From the NCBI GenBank assembly GCA_000697335.1, contig JNEM01009142.1, positions 1-22,805 of the forward strand: a stretch of DNA of 22,805 bases, given 5' to 3'. The stretch is from Conidiobolus incongruus B7586 (lineage: Eukaryota > Entomophthoromycota > Entomophthoromycetes > Entomophthorales > Conidiobolaceae). The position numbers were made by a program, and so were the translations under genes. Under the pieces are notes generated by a model. The model was given only the letters and a program-made list of their open reading frames with translations, did no database searches and was not told the origin of the DNA. Each line of letters begins with the position of its first letter. The first letter of the stretch is position 1. This document shows, piece by piece, positions 13,201-22,805 of the stretch.

Positions 13201-13950
13201 ATGGAATTTTGCCAAAATTTATAGGTATATTAAAATATTTAAATATTTTATATTCATACTAGTGAACAAGTTGTACAAGCTTAATAGAAATCCAAAGTGA
13301 AGAGTGGAATCTCAACAGCCAATCTTGCATCCAAATTACACAATAAAATTTGTTTTCTAATTAATGCACATGATCCAATCAAAATATGAGAATTGTTTAC
13401 TATTCCGCTCATATTAATTTTAGATTAGTCTAATCGCTATTTTCATTGGACGATTTGGTTTTGTTGATCAATTTAGATTATTCCTCGATGATAAAAAGTA
13501 ATTTTAGAAAACTTGCACATTTGATGAATGTTGAGCACTCTGAAGATTTGTAAATAAAGCAACCTATCAAATAACCCCTCAAGCACCTCTAAACTTCAAT
13601 CATTGCCAATAACCGAACAATATTATCGTTATTCATAAAGGGTTAATCAACCAGTGCTTTTACTATTTGTTTTTATTTTACCTATTACTCGTTTTGTCCA
13701 AACTTTTAGTCGATTATATTCCCACAAAAATCTCAATATAATCCCCCATTTACCGTTCATTCATTGTGTTTCCTCTTTTCTTTGGATTTAATCAACTTAA
13801 TTAATTTAACCTAAAGCACTGTTTATAAAGTTAATATCTTTAATTTAATATCGCACAAAGTACCTTGTTCTACTTATTATTCATTAATATTTTGCTAATT
13901 AATACTGTGTTAATACATTTCTTTTCCCCTAAATCTTTAATTTTCACTCA
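10283..13950. other. Long intergenic region between ATG2 and the chitin synthase
   Basis: In 3.67 kb I find no gene on either strand. From 10283 to about 12400 the DNA is extremely AT-rich apart from a ~90-bp richer patch at 11641-11730. Toward the chitin synthase (about 12,700-13,950) G+C rises visibly. The final 400 bp contain pyrimidine-rich tracts and two CCCCT pentamers (13575-13579 and 13926-13930) that resemble the yeast stress element. This end probably holds the promoter and 5' leader of the chitin synthase. A spliced non-coding leader exon cannot be excluded. Confidence 0.6.
13561..13950 (+). promoter_or_regulatory. Probable promoter and 5' leader of the chitin synthase
   Basis: This segment lies directly before the start ATG. 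It is richer in C and T than the rest of the intergenic DNA, with CT-rich runs near 13769-13782 and 13919-13930, as is common near fungal transcription starts. It also carries the CCCCT motifs noted for the larger region. No TATA box can be singled out in this base composition. The role is inferred from position. Confidence 0.35.
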
Positions 13951-16900
13951 ATGGATGCTCATTTTATTCAAAGAGGAAATACATTAAGGAGAGGAAGAAC
14001 ATTAGTTCGACCTGACCGTCAAGTTGGCCCCACTCCTATGTTGGACGGTGCCAAAGAGCGCAAACCATTTGATCCCTGGGTTATTTTTTCCAAGATTGTG
14101 ACCTTCTGGGCTCCAGGCTTTATATTAAAGCATACTGGTTTTCCTGATAAAAACATGCAACAAGCTTGGAGAGAAAAAGTGACACTTTGTTTCCTCATTG
14201 CACTGATCTGTGCTGCTGTAGTGTTTTTGACCTTGTTTTTACCTATTGTATTCTGTCCTGCTGATGATCAAATGAACGATTTGTTGACTTATTCTGTCAA
14301 ACGTCCTAACGGTCAATCAAGTAAATAATAATATTTCCCTTTGAGATTTTTCATTGAGCTAACCAAATAATATCTACTTTATTTAGCTATTGGTTTGTGG
14401 AATATTTTCGGTAAGCTTTATTCAGGCGCTAGTGCCAAATATCCACTTACTTGGCCCGAAAATCAGGGTACCAATATCATTCCCAATATGTCTCCTTTTA
14501 TGAAACGTCCTCGCCGTGTAATAACACAATGTGCTAATCTCAACTCAGAATTCTATATCATTCAACATCCACCTTGTGGAAATTATGATGACCAAAAAGA
14601 CTGTCCTTTTGAATATATTGATGATGGATATATGGCTCAAGAATACGAACTTTATAATCAAGTTCCCGATATCCCCACAAAAGGTGTAAAGGCTGGATTT
14701 GAATGGGCAGATATTAGTGATGGCAAATTTGTCATTGAAGGATTTGTTCTCGATATTAAACCCTATTTAGAGAAAATTAACTATACTCCTACCGATGAGC
14801 TCGATTATGCTTTGCTCCAGGCTACTAAAGACAGAGCCGATGCAACAAAATTATTCCAAAGAAATCTGAAATTCAAAGGAGTTAAAGATTGTTTAATTGG
14901 TTTATACAAAGCTGGTGAATTGAACAAAATGACTCCTGGTTGTTTTGCAGTTAACATTTTCCAAATTTTGGCTTTAATTGTTATTTTGGGTATTGTTCTT
15001 ATTCGATTTGTCATGGCTTTTGTTTTCCATTGGTTTATCAGTCAGAATTTATCCCGCCGTCCCAAAAATAATTATAAGAAACCAGTAATATCAAAACATC
15101 AACAGTATGCTAATAACGGCGTATCCAAACAAATTTCTGATGATCCCAACGAATTATTTGGTATTATGCTGGTTACTTGTTATTCCGAAGGTGAAGCTTC
15201 TATGAGGTGTACCTTGGACAGTTTAGCCAATACTGATTATTCCGATGATAAGAAACTCTTATTCATTGTTGCTGATGGTATTATTACTGGTTCAGGAAAT
15301 GATAGAAGTACTCCAGACATCTGTATCAGTATGCTGGAAATGGATCCTGCCTTTGCAGACCCTGAACCTCAAAGTTACATTGCTGTAGCTGCTGGTTCCA
15401 AGCAACACAATATGGCTAAGGTATACTGTGGCTACTATAACTACAAAGAACATCGTGTTCCTACTCTTTTGATTGTCAAGTGTGGTGCTCCTGAAGAACA
15501 AGGTAAACCCAAGCCTGGTAATCGTGGTAAACGTGACTCTCAATTGATTCTGATGAACTTCTTCAGTCGTGTTATCTACAACGAACGTATGACTCCTCTT
15601 GATTATGACATGTTCCGTAAAATCCAACACTTAATGGGTGTTACACCTGATTATTTCGAAACCGTACTTATGGTTGATGCTGATACTAAAGTATATCCAG
15701 ACTCACTCAAGTTACTTACATACTGTCTTATTAATGATCCATTAATTATGGGTCTCTGTGGTGAAACTAAGATTGCCAACAAACGCGAGTCATGGGTCAC
15801 TGCTATCCAAGTATTCGAATACTATATTTCTCATCATATGGGTAAAGGTTTCGAATCAGTATTTGGTGGTGTTACCTGTCTTCCTGGTTGTTTCTGTATG
15901 TATCGACTCAAGGCTCCTAAGGGTGACAATGACTGGGTTCCCATTATTACTAAGCCAGAAATTGTACAAGAATATTCTCAGAATGTAGTTGAAACCTTGC
16001 ATCAAAAGAACTTGTTATTGTTAGGTGAGGATCGTTTCTTGACCACGCTTATGCTGCGTAATTTCCCCAACCGTAAGATGGTGTTTGTTCCTCAAGCCGT
16101 TTGTAAAACTGTTGTTCCAGATGAATTCAAAGTGTTGTTGTCACAAAGAAGAAGATGGATTAACTCAACTATTCACAATCTTTTGGAATTAGTATTAGTT
16201 CGCAATCTTTGTGGTACATTCTGTTTCTCGATGCAGTTCGTGATTTTCATGGAATTGATTGGTACAGTTGTATTACCAGTTGCTATTATTATGACTTTCG
16301 TCCTCATTATAACTATGGCATCTCATACAATCAACAGCTTCACTTCTGCCCTACCACTCGTCATGCTTATTGCTGTGTTATTTTCACCCGCTATCCTTAT
16401 TTTCCTTACCACTCGCAAGATCGTTTATATCACTTGGATGATTGTCTACCTATTAGCCCTTCCTATCTGGAATTTTGTCCTTCCTGTTTATTCCTACTGG
16501 CATTTTGATGACTTTTCATGGGGTGCTACTCGTCAAGTTGAAGGTGAAACTAAGGGTGATTCTCATGGTAAGAAAGAAGGTGAATTTGACAGCTCTAAAG
16601 TCACACTCCGTCGTTGGGAAGATTATGAACGTCGTAGACGTCGTGATTTAAGAAGAAAAGAGAGAGAAATGCACATGGGTCATGGTCGTCAAGAATCTGG
16701 AGATAGGTTAGTACATTCTCACAATCTCCACGATTACGATATGCCATATTACGATAATCAAAGTTTGGTCAGTGATGGTCCTGGAATTGGCCCTGAACAA
16801 CACCACTATCAATATGGATCTGGATCCCACCACTCTTCAGCTCACCAATCTCCTGTTCCTTTCCCAACGCCAAGTTATAACGCATACACCGACGCACGCG

Positions 16901-16995
16901 CTCCATCATCCGATAGGCACAGGGAGTCTAACACTAAGGGAAGTGCATACAACTTCACGAGGCAGCAACCTCGAGGCCCACGCCCCATGCAATAA
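13951..16995 (+). CDS. CHS3: Class IV (Chs3-type, division II) chitin synthase, complete, 2 exons
   Basis: This is a processive plasma-membrane enzyme that polymerises UDP-GlcNAc into wall chitin. Exons 13951-14320 and 14387-16995 flank a 66-bp GTAAAT...TTTAG intron and give 992 residues. The N-terminus carries RTLVRPDRQ, as in Chs3 proteins, then a hydrophobic segment near 43-60 and a membrane helix at about 77-101. A second helix lies near 312-337, followed by the cytosolic GT2 domain. Visible catalytic motifs are DAD at 554-556, EDR at 671-673 and QRRRW at 710-714. Several membrane helices follow, to about residue 840, including the [20 protein letters not shown] segment typical of class IV. 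The hydrophilic tail is rich in Arg, His, Ser and Gln and ends in PRGPRPMQ. The catalytic core matches my recollection of yeast Chs3 closely. The start is the first ATG, in a TCAATGG context. Parts of the 3' half are base-identical to the inverted copy at 21740-22805. The numbering of paralogues in this genome is unknown, so the symbol denotes the family. Confidence 0.95.
15921..16307 (+). repeat. Identity block 1, inverted partner of 22419-22805
   Basis: I compared this stretch base by base with the reverse complement of 22419-22805 and found no mismatch and no gap over 387 bp. It encodes the chitin synthase core from just after the APK residues, through EDR and QRRRW, into the next membrane helix. 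The block reaches the window edge, so its true length is unknown. The left-to-right pairing follows position1 + position2 = 38726. Confidence 0.95.
16504..16601 (+). repeat. Identity block 2, inverted partner of 22125-22222
   Basis: These 98 bp are identical to the reverse complement of 22125-22222 and keep the same position offset as block 1, so there is no indel between the blocks. They encode [18 protein letters not shown] and the residues up to DSSKV. On both sides the copies differ at many synonymous sites. Confidence 0.93.
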
Positions 16996-19031
16996 TTTCA
17001 TATAGCTAAGCCACTTGATAATTAATTTTATCATCCATTTAATTGATATTTGTAATATCAATTAATGTTAAATATTTTGACAATCATTTCATATCGCTCC
17101 TTTTATATTGATTTCTATTTAATATTTTTATACCTCAATTAATAAAATTAGTTATATTATTCATGTCTATTTATTATTCTTGCTCTATTCAGTGTTTGCA
17201 ACTTGATCTCTTACTCAAAGCATATCAAATTATTATTTGGTTACAATGATTTTAAAGTTAATCCAATCTAAAAATATTTTTATATTTGTGATGATTTTGT
17301 TTTATAATTGAGTTTTTATCTTTTATGATCTGTACCATGAAAAATATATTCTAGTTCAAAAAAATGATTAAATATAATTTTTTACATCAAATTTAATCAT
17401 TAAAATTACATATTGTTGTAATTAGCTTATTTTTGGTAATTTAAAATTATATTTAATTTATTAGAAGATTATATAAATAAAATGAAGTTAGTTCAATATA
17501 ATTTCTAGTCAAAAATATATTGGTCAATTTTGAATAATTCGATTATGCTTTGAAGGGTTGAAAATTCATAAAATTATTTGATATTACTTTTTTAATATTT
17601 ACATTTTTTTAAAGTGAAAAAATTAATTATGAATAAAAATTATTATGAAACAAACAACAATGTCATATTTAATTATTCAATATAATATTCAAAAAATTAT
17701 TTTTACCAGTTAATCAAACAATCTTTAAAATGACAAGTCAAATTTCAAAAGCCTGTACACATCTTGGTGAATGCAAATAACTGACCTCATTCATTATTTC
17801 GCTAATATTGATATAAATAAATATTACAGTCCATCCATTAATTATCATGCTACATATTGAGTCGAAATAGTAGGATCTAGCTTATAAATCATAGAAAAGA
17901 AAAAAAATATATTGCGCAACTCTTTTGCAAAAAATGGATGATGGTTCTGAAAATAATGATGAATAAAAACTATTTTTTGATTACTATAAATGGTTTGGGT
18001 ATAGATAAATTGAAGCCATTATACTGTTATATGATAGATAAAACATGATGATTGGTAAATTTGTTATTACAGTATAAATTTCTCTATTTGCTAAATCTCA
18101 AATTCTGAAATTTATATTTAATGAAAATGATACCAATTTATTAATGATAAAATAAAATTGTTGATATGGTCAATATTCAAATAATGATAATCATAAGAAA
18201 ATATCCAAAGTTAATCCCTAAATGATTATAGTTATATATTGTGTAATAATTTAGTGACCAAAGCAATATGACAATTCGTTTTAATAATGAAAAGTGTTTA
18301 TTTCATGCATAATATTAGAAATTTGTTTATTTTTTTTACTAGATCCTTGTTTTTCCCTAAAAAATAGTATATTTAGAATGATTCAAACATTATAATTAAT
18401 CAAGAGTTAACAATGTAAAAATATCATTTCATCACTTTTGAATTAAATAATTTTGTATTACATTTAAGTAACATTTTTTATTCAGAGTAGTTCATCCTAT
18501 AAAGAGTTATCATTTCATTACCAATTTTTGTTTGACTTGAATCAATTTGGATTAGAAAATAATTTTAGTTAAATACATAGTTGGTGCAATATAATGGTAT
18601 GTACGTATTAATTTTTCTCATTGTAGGTTGGTATCAGATATATTTAGCATTATTTTCTATCTTAAACACTTGGCTATTAGTAATCTTTAATTTATCAACT
18701 AAAAAATCAAAGTAGGCATTCTTTTCATAATATATTCCAGTACATTGAATTACAATAATAATCTGAAAATTTTATAAGTTTAATTATAAGTATATTTAAT
18801 ACAAAATAACTTTAAATTATATTCAATGATTAATTTTATTTTCATCATTAAATTGAAATTCCAAACAAATATTAATTGAAGTTTTCATAGTAAAAATTCT
18901 CAAATATTAATAAAATCGCTTGCTATCCCATAATTTAGTCTCTAATTTATCACAAATTAAGTATTTAACAATTACCAAAAGAATAGTTATCTAGGTTTGT
19001 CATAGTTAATACTTGATAAGTTGCATAAAAA
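16996..19031. other. Intergenic region between the chitin synthase and DUS3
   Basis: These 2 kb are very AT-rich with no credible coding frame on either strand. An AATAAA at 17141-17146, about 150 bp after the chitin synthase stop, could serve as its polyadenylation signal, although such hexamers are common by chance here. The right end must hold the DUS3 promoter, where I see no distinctive element. Confidence 0.6.
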
Positions 19032-21322
19032 ATGACAGCAGAAGAACAAAATAATTTAGCTGAAACAGGAAATCAAGATCAAAATAATTTGGTCAAAACA
19101 GAAACTCAAGTACAAATTAATGGGCTTAAAAAGGAAGCTGAAGAACAAAAAACTGATGCTAGAGATTCTTTTGTAGTACCTATTAAATCTGAGTATGTAT
19201 TATACCAAATAAATGTATTTATACTATTATTAATTACCATTTTAGATATATTATTCCTAAACCTGTTAGAGTTGTTGAAACTACAGATTCAGTAATTTTT
19301 AGAAAAAAAATTTTTTAAAAAAAAAAATTAATTTTCTTCTTTTAGAATAATACAGAACAATCTGATAAAAAACGTAAAAGAGGCCAAAATAAGAATAGAA
19401 AAATTGCTAGAGCTAAAGACGATTACCAAGTAAGTATTTTTATGCAACATTTAATATTTGTATTAATTATGGTTTTATTAGCTTTGTGCATTTATCGCTC
19501 AAGGCGAAGAATGCAGCTATGGATCCGAGTAATTAATTTATTATTCATCATATTTAATAATTATATTTACTCGCTTTAGTTGTAAATTTGGCCATGATTT
19601 AGACATCTTTTTACAGGGCAAAAAGGAAGACCTTGGAGACCGCTGTATTCAATTTGAATTAAAAGGAGTTTGTCCATATGGGTATAAGTGCTGTTTCTTG
19701 AAAGCTCATTTTGATCCCGAAACTAAGTCATTGATCAAAAATCCTGAGGTATTTATTTATTTGATTATTACATTTATTAATTGATACTAAATACAATCAT
19801 TTTAGAAATTGAATACTTATCAAAAAACTTTAAATGAAGTTGACAATGATAAAAAAGTTACTATCAAAAAGGGAAATGTAATAATTTTTAATATATTTTA
19901 TCTTTTATTAATACTGATTATTGCCTTTATAGTATGATTTTACTGAATCAAACATCATCAATGAAGGATTAGAAAAAATTCGTGAACAAACTATGGAAGC
20001 TCAAAATGTATCCAATCAAGAAGCCAAATCTGAAAAACCTGAATTTGATTGGGAAACTTATGTAGAAGCTCACATTAAGCCCAGAGAAAAGAAGAAGGTA
20101 TTTTATTATTTTAAAATGATTACTATATCGATTAACTAAAGATAATTTTAGTTGGATTTCCGTCATAAAACTTACCTTGCTCCTTTGACCACAGTAGGAA
20201 ATCTTCCTTTTAGAAGAATTTGTAAAGGCTTTGGTGTAGATATTACAATTAGTGAAATGGCAATGTGTACCAATCTCCTTCAGGGTCAGAACTCTGAATG
20301 GGCTTTAGTAAAGCGCCATCCATGTGAAGATATTTTTGGAATCCAAGTTGCAGGAAACAAACCCGAACCCATGGTCAAATGTGCTCAACTTTTCAACGAT
20401 TTGATTGACTGTGATTTCGTTGATATTAACTTGGGTTGTCCCATTGATGCTGTCTACAAAAATGGTGGCGGAAGTGCTTTATTGGGCTCTCCAGGCAAAC
20501 TTGAAAGAATTGTCACTGGTATGTCAACTATGTTAAATTGTCCATTGACTGTTAAAATTCGTACTGGTATCTTTGATAAGAAAAACGTTGCCCATGAGTT
20601 AATTCCAAGATTACAAAAGGCTGGTGCTTCTTTAATTACTTTACATGGGAGATCTCGTCAACAGCGGTATACTAAGCTGTCTGATTGGAATTACATCAAT
20701 CAATGTGCTGATCTTCCCAACAGAACTATTCCATTCTTTGGAAATGGTGATGTTTTATCTTATACTGATTATTATGAACGCTTACAACACGACTCCCTTG
20801 ACGGTGTTATGATTGGAAGAGGTGCGTTAATTAAGCCTTGGATTTTCCAAGAGATTAAAGAAAATCGCCATATTGATATCTCTTCTAAAGAACGTTTTGA
20901 AATGCTTAAAAAATTCTGCGATTTCGGTCTCGAGCACTGGGGTTCTGATACTCAGGTAAATTAAATTTACTTAAATTTCATACATTTTTATTAATTATAA
21001 TTTAAGGGAGTAAATCATACCAGAAGATTCTTACTTGAATGGCAATCATTCTTATATCGTTATGTTCCTGTTGGTTTGTTAGAGGTTCTTCCACAAAAGA
21101 TTAATCATCGCCCTCCTCCTTTTGTAGGTCGTGATGATTTAGAAACATTGATGGCAAGCGACAATGCCAAAGATTGGATTAAGTTAAGGTAATTAATCTG
21201 TTCATTCTACATCATGAAATATTCGCTAATTGGAATTTAGTGAAATGCTTTTGGGACCTACTCCGGAATCCTTCACTTTCACACCTAAGCATGTTAGCAA
21301 CAGCTACACTACTGAAGGTTAA
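19032..21322 (+). CDS. DUS3: tRNA-dihydrouridine(47) synthase [NAD(P)+] Dus3, 10 exons
   Basis: Dus3 is an FMN enzyme that reduces U47 in the variable loop of cytosolic tRNAs to dihydrouridine (family knowledge). Exons are 19032-19192, 19246-19291, 19346-19429, 19482-19528, 19580-19748, 19806-19877, 19933-20097, 20152-20955, 21007-21188 and 21241-21322. All nine introns are GT-AG, 51-57 bp long, with agreeing phases, giving 603 residues (yeast Dus3 is somewhat longer). The Gln/Glu-rich N-terminus is followed by a basic [12 protein letters not shown] stretch. CCCH finger 1 uses C99, C108, C114 and H118 (C-x8-C-x5-C-x3-H). Finger 2 uses C135, C144, C150 and H156. The TIM-barrel catalytic domain starts near 249 with [20 protein letters not shown] holds the likely catalytic Cys344, and [20 protein letters not shown] and [12 protein letters not shown] are the expected flavin and substrate motifs. 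The zinc fingers separate Dus3 from Dus1, Dus2 and Dus4. The gene converges on the minus-strand chitin synthase. Confidence 0.95.
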
Positions 21323-21739
21323 TAGCATTGCCTTATTTATATTTTGGCTTCTATACAATTTGAAGATTTTATTTAAATTTATCAAATAGATAAAATACTA
21401 GAATATAAATTAGAAATTTTTAGAAACAAATAATATTCTAATGAAATTGACTATTGATTTTTGGTTGATCAAATAAAATCAAAAATTTCATAATATAACA
21501 TATTAAAGATGTTTGAACTTTTTAAATTTATAAACAAAAATAATGAAATGGATTTAAAGGATTGAGAAAAATATTAAAATAAAAAGTCATAATATTTAGT
21601 TCAAAAATGTTTTATGTATTATAAACAAAAGATATAATAGAGGGGATAAAAATCTTATATATAAATGAATATCGTATTTTAACTTAAGAAATTTTCAAAT
21701 TGTTGCAATGATTTTCTAAGAATGTGTCATATACAATGT
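21323..21739. other. Tail-to-tail intergenic space between DUS3 and the second chitin synthase
   Basis: These 417 AT-rich bases separate two convergent genes and must contain both 3' ends. A plus-strand AATAAA at 21472-21477 is a possible DUS3 polyadenylation signal. No gene or strong hairpin terminator is visible. The 3' flank of this chitin synthase shows no evident similarity to the flank of the first copy after 16995. Confidence 0.6.
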
Positions 21740-22805
21740 TCATTGCATGGGCCGAGGTCCTCTAGGTCTTCTACCACCCTGATCATGTTCATCATCTGAT
21801 TGTCCGCGACTAGGATAAGTTGGTTGGGGATAAGTGTACTCAGCGTCAGAGAATGGCATCTGATGAGAGAAGCTGCGATCAACTGCCTGACCAGCACCTA
21901 AACCGTATTGGTAGTTTTGCTGCTCAGGACCAAGGTCAGAAGGACTTGCGCTTCGATGACTGCTAGTATCTGGATATTGAAGCCCATAGTTGCCCATGTC
22001 ACCTCCGCCATACATAAGGCGATCAGATTGGTCATCTGCAAGCAGCTGTTCTTGATGTTCTCTTTCTTTTCTGCGCATTGATCTACGTCTACGGCGTTCA
22101 TAATCTTCCCAGCGTTTCAAAGAAACTTTAGAGCTGTCAAATTCACCTTCTTTCTTACCATGAGAATCACCCTTAGTTTCACCTTCAACTTGACGAGTAG
22201 CACCCCATGAAAAGTCATCAAAGTGCCAATAGGAGTATACAGGTAGAACGAAATTCCAAACAGGTAAAGCAAGCAAGTAGACAACCATCCATAGGACGTA
22301 AATGAGCTTACGAGTGGTGATAAAAATAAGGATAGCTGGGGAGAAGAGTACCATGATCAACATAACTAAGGGCATTGCTGATGTAAAACTGGTGATTGTT
22401 CCTTGAGCAATGGTTGCGATGAGGACGAAAGTCATAATAATAGCAACTGGTAATACAACTGTACCAATCAATTCCATGAAAATCACGAACTGCATCGAGA
22501 AACAGAATGTACCACAAAGATTGCGAACTAATACTAATTCCAAAAGATTGTGAATAGTTGAGTTAATCCATCTTCTTCTTTGTGACAACAACACTTTGAA
22601 TTCATCTGGAACAACAGTTTTACAAACGGCTTGAGGAACAAACACCATCTTACGGTTGGGGAAATTACGCAGCATAAGCGTGGTCAAGAAACGATCCTCA
22701 CCTAACAATAACAAGTTCTTTTGATGCAAGGTTTCAACTACATTCTGAGAATATTCTTGTACAATTTCTGGCTTAGTAATAATGGGAACCCAGTCATTGT
22801 CACCC
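21740..22805 (-). CDS. CHS3: Class IV (Chs3-type) chitin synthase, second copy, 5' part beyond the window
   Basis: This is the C-terminal 354 residues, plus one codon fragment, of a paralogue of the chitin synthase at 13951-16995, read from the right edge of the window to a TGA at 21740-21742. It contains the [17 protein letters not shown] and [13 protein letters not shown] motifs and the following membrane helices. The [15 protein letters not shown] segment and an Arg-rich [10 protein letters not shown] stretch come next. The long polar tail ends, like the other copy, in PRGPRPMQ. No intron is needed in the visible part. Bases 22419-22805 and 22125-22222 are identical to the first copy, while 22223-22418 differ at about a third of positions. 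The catalytic DAD and the N-terminus lie outside the window, so whether the gene is intact cannot be judged; the visible frame is open. It converges on DUS3 with 417 bp between stop codons. Confidence 0.93.
   Translation of the reverse strand, partial: GDNDWVPIITKPEIVQEYSQNVVETLHQKNLLLLGEDRFLTTLMLRNFPNRKMVFVPQAVCKTVVPDEFKVLLSQRRRWINSTIHNLLELVLVRNLCGTFCFSMQFVIFMELIGTVVLPVAIIMTFVLIATIAQGTITSFTSAMPLVMLIMVLFSPAILIFITTRKLIYVLWMVVYLLALPVWNFVLPVYSYWHFDDFSWGATRQVEGETKGDSHGKKEGEFDSSKVSLKRWEDYERRRRRSMRRKEREHQEQLLADDQSDRLMYGGGDMGNYGLQYPDTSSHRSASPSDLGPEQQNYQYGLGAGQAVDRSFSHQMPFSDAEYTYPQPTYPSRGQSDDEHDQGGRRPRGPRPMQ
22125..22222 (-). repeat. Identity block 2, second copy
   Basis: This is the inverted partner of 16504-16601 within the minus-strand chitin synthase, with 98 of 98 bases matching. 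Confidence 0.93.
22419..22805 (-). repeat. Identity block 1, second copy
   Basis: This is the inverted partner of 15921-16307, identical at all 387 positions. It lies in the minus-strand chitin synthase. Identity stops abruptly inward of 22419. Confidence 0.95.

Noticed and set aside
15292-15630. Minus-strand frame of 112 codons inside the chitin synthase
   Set aside because: It is antisense to conserved catalytic-domain sequence, with no homology I recognise and no independent signals.
16209-16508. Plus-strand alternative frame across the chitin synthase membrane segments, also present in the minus-strand copy
   Set aside because: It is shared only because the underlying bases are shared or similar, and it is a shifted-frame shadow of the hydrophobic helices.
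17934-17966. Tiny frame MDDGSENNDE with its own ATG
   Set aside because: Ten codons in AT-rich intergenic DNA are expected by chance, and nothing nearby supports a gene.

Overview
The window looks like nuclear DNA of an early-diverging filamentous fungus. The gene set is fungal: a class IV chitin synthase with its QRRRW signature, Atg2, and Dus3. Introns are short (49-83 bp), start with GTA, and several carry a TACTAAT-like branch site. Intergenic DNA is very poor in G+C, while exons are clearly richer. This mix is reminiscent of Entomophthoromycotina such as Conidiobolus, but the genus is a guess from composition and gene style.

Layout: 1-4304 is an AT-rich gene desert with one G+C-richer island (about 1650-1930) and a 38-bp AAT/ATT palindrome. 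4305-10282 (+) is ATG2, the autophagy lipid-transfer protein, in 8 exons that add to 1858 residues with every phase consistent. 10283-13950 is a long intergenic stretch leading into 13951-16995 (+), a complete two-exon class IV (Chs3-type) chitin synthase of 992 residues. 16996-19031 is intergenic. 19032-21322 (+) is DUS3, a tRNA dihydrouridine synthase with two CCCH zinc fingers, in 10 exons (603 residues). 21323-21739 is a tail-to-tail intergenic space. 21740-22805 (-) is the 3' part of a second class IV chitin synthase that runs off the window.

The genes are independent housekeeping or cell-wall genes and do not form one pathway. The strongest unusual signal is between the two chitin synthases. 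They lie in inverted orientation around DUS3 and are identical at every base over at least 387 bp (reaching the window edge). They then differ at about one base in three for 196 bp, are identical again for 98 bp, and then diverge. Such sharp edges, with synonymous sites frozen inside the blocks, point to gene conversion between the paralogues, or to an assembly chimera that should be excluded.

I see no tRNA or rRNA gene, CRISPR array, transposon or virus-derived element that I can support.
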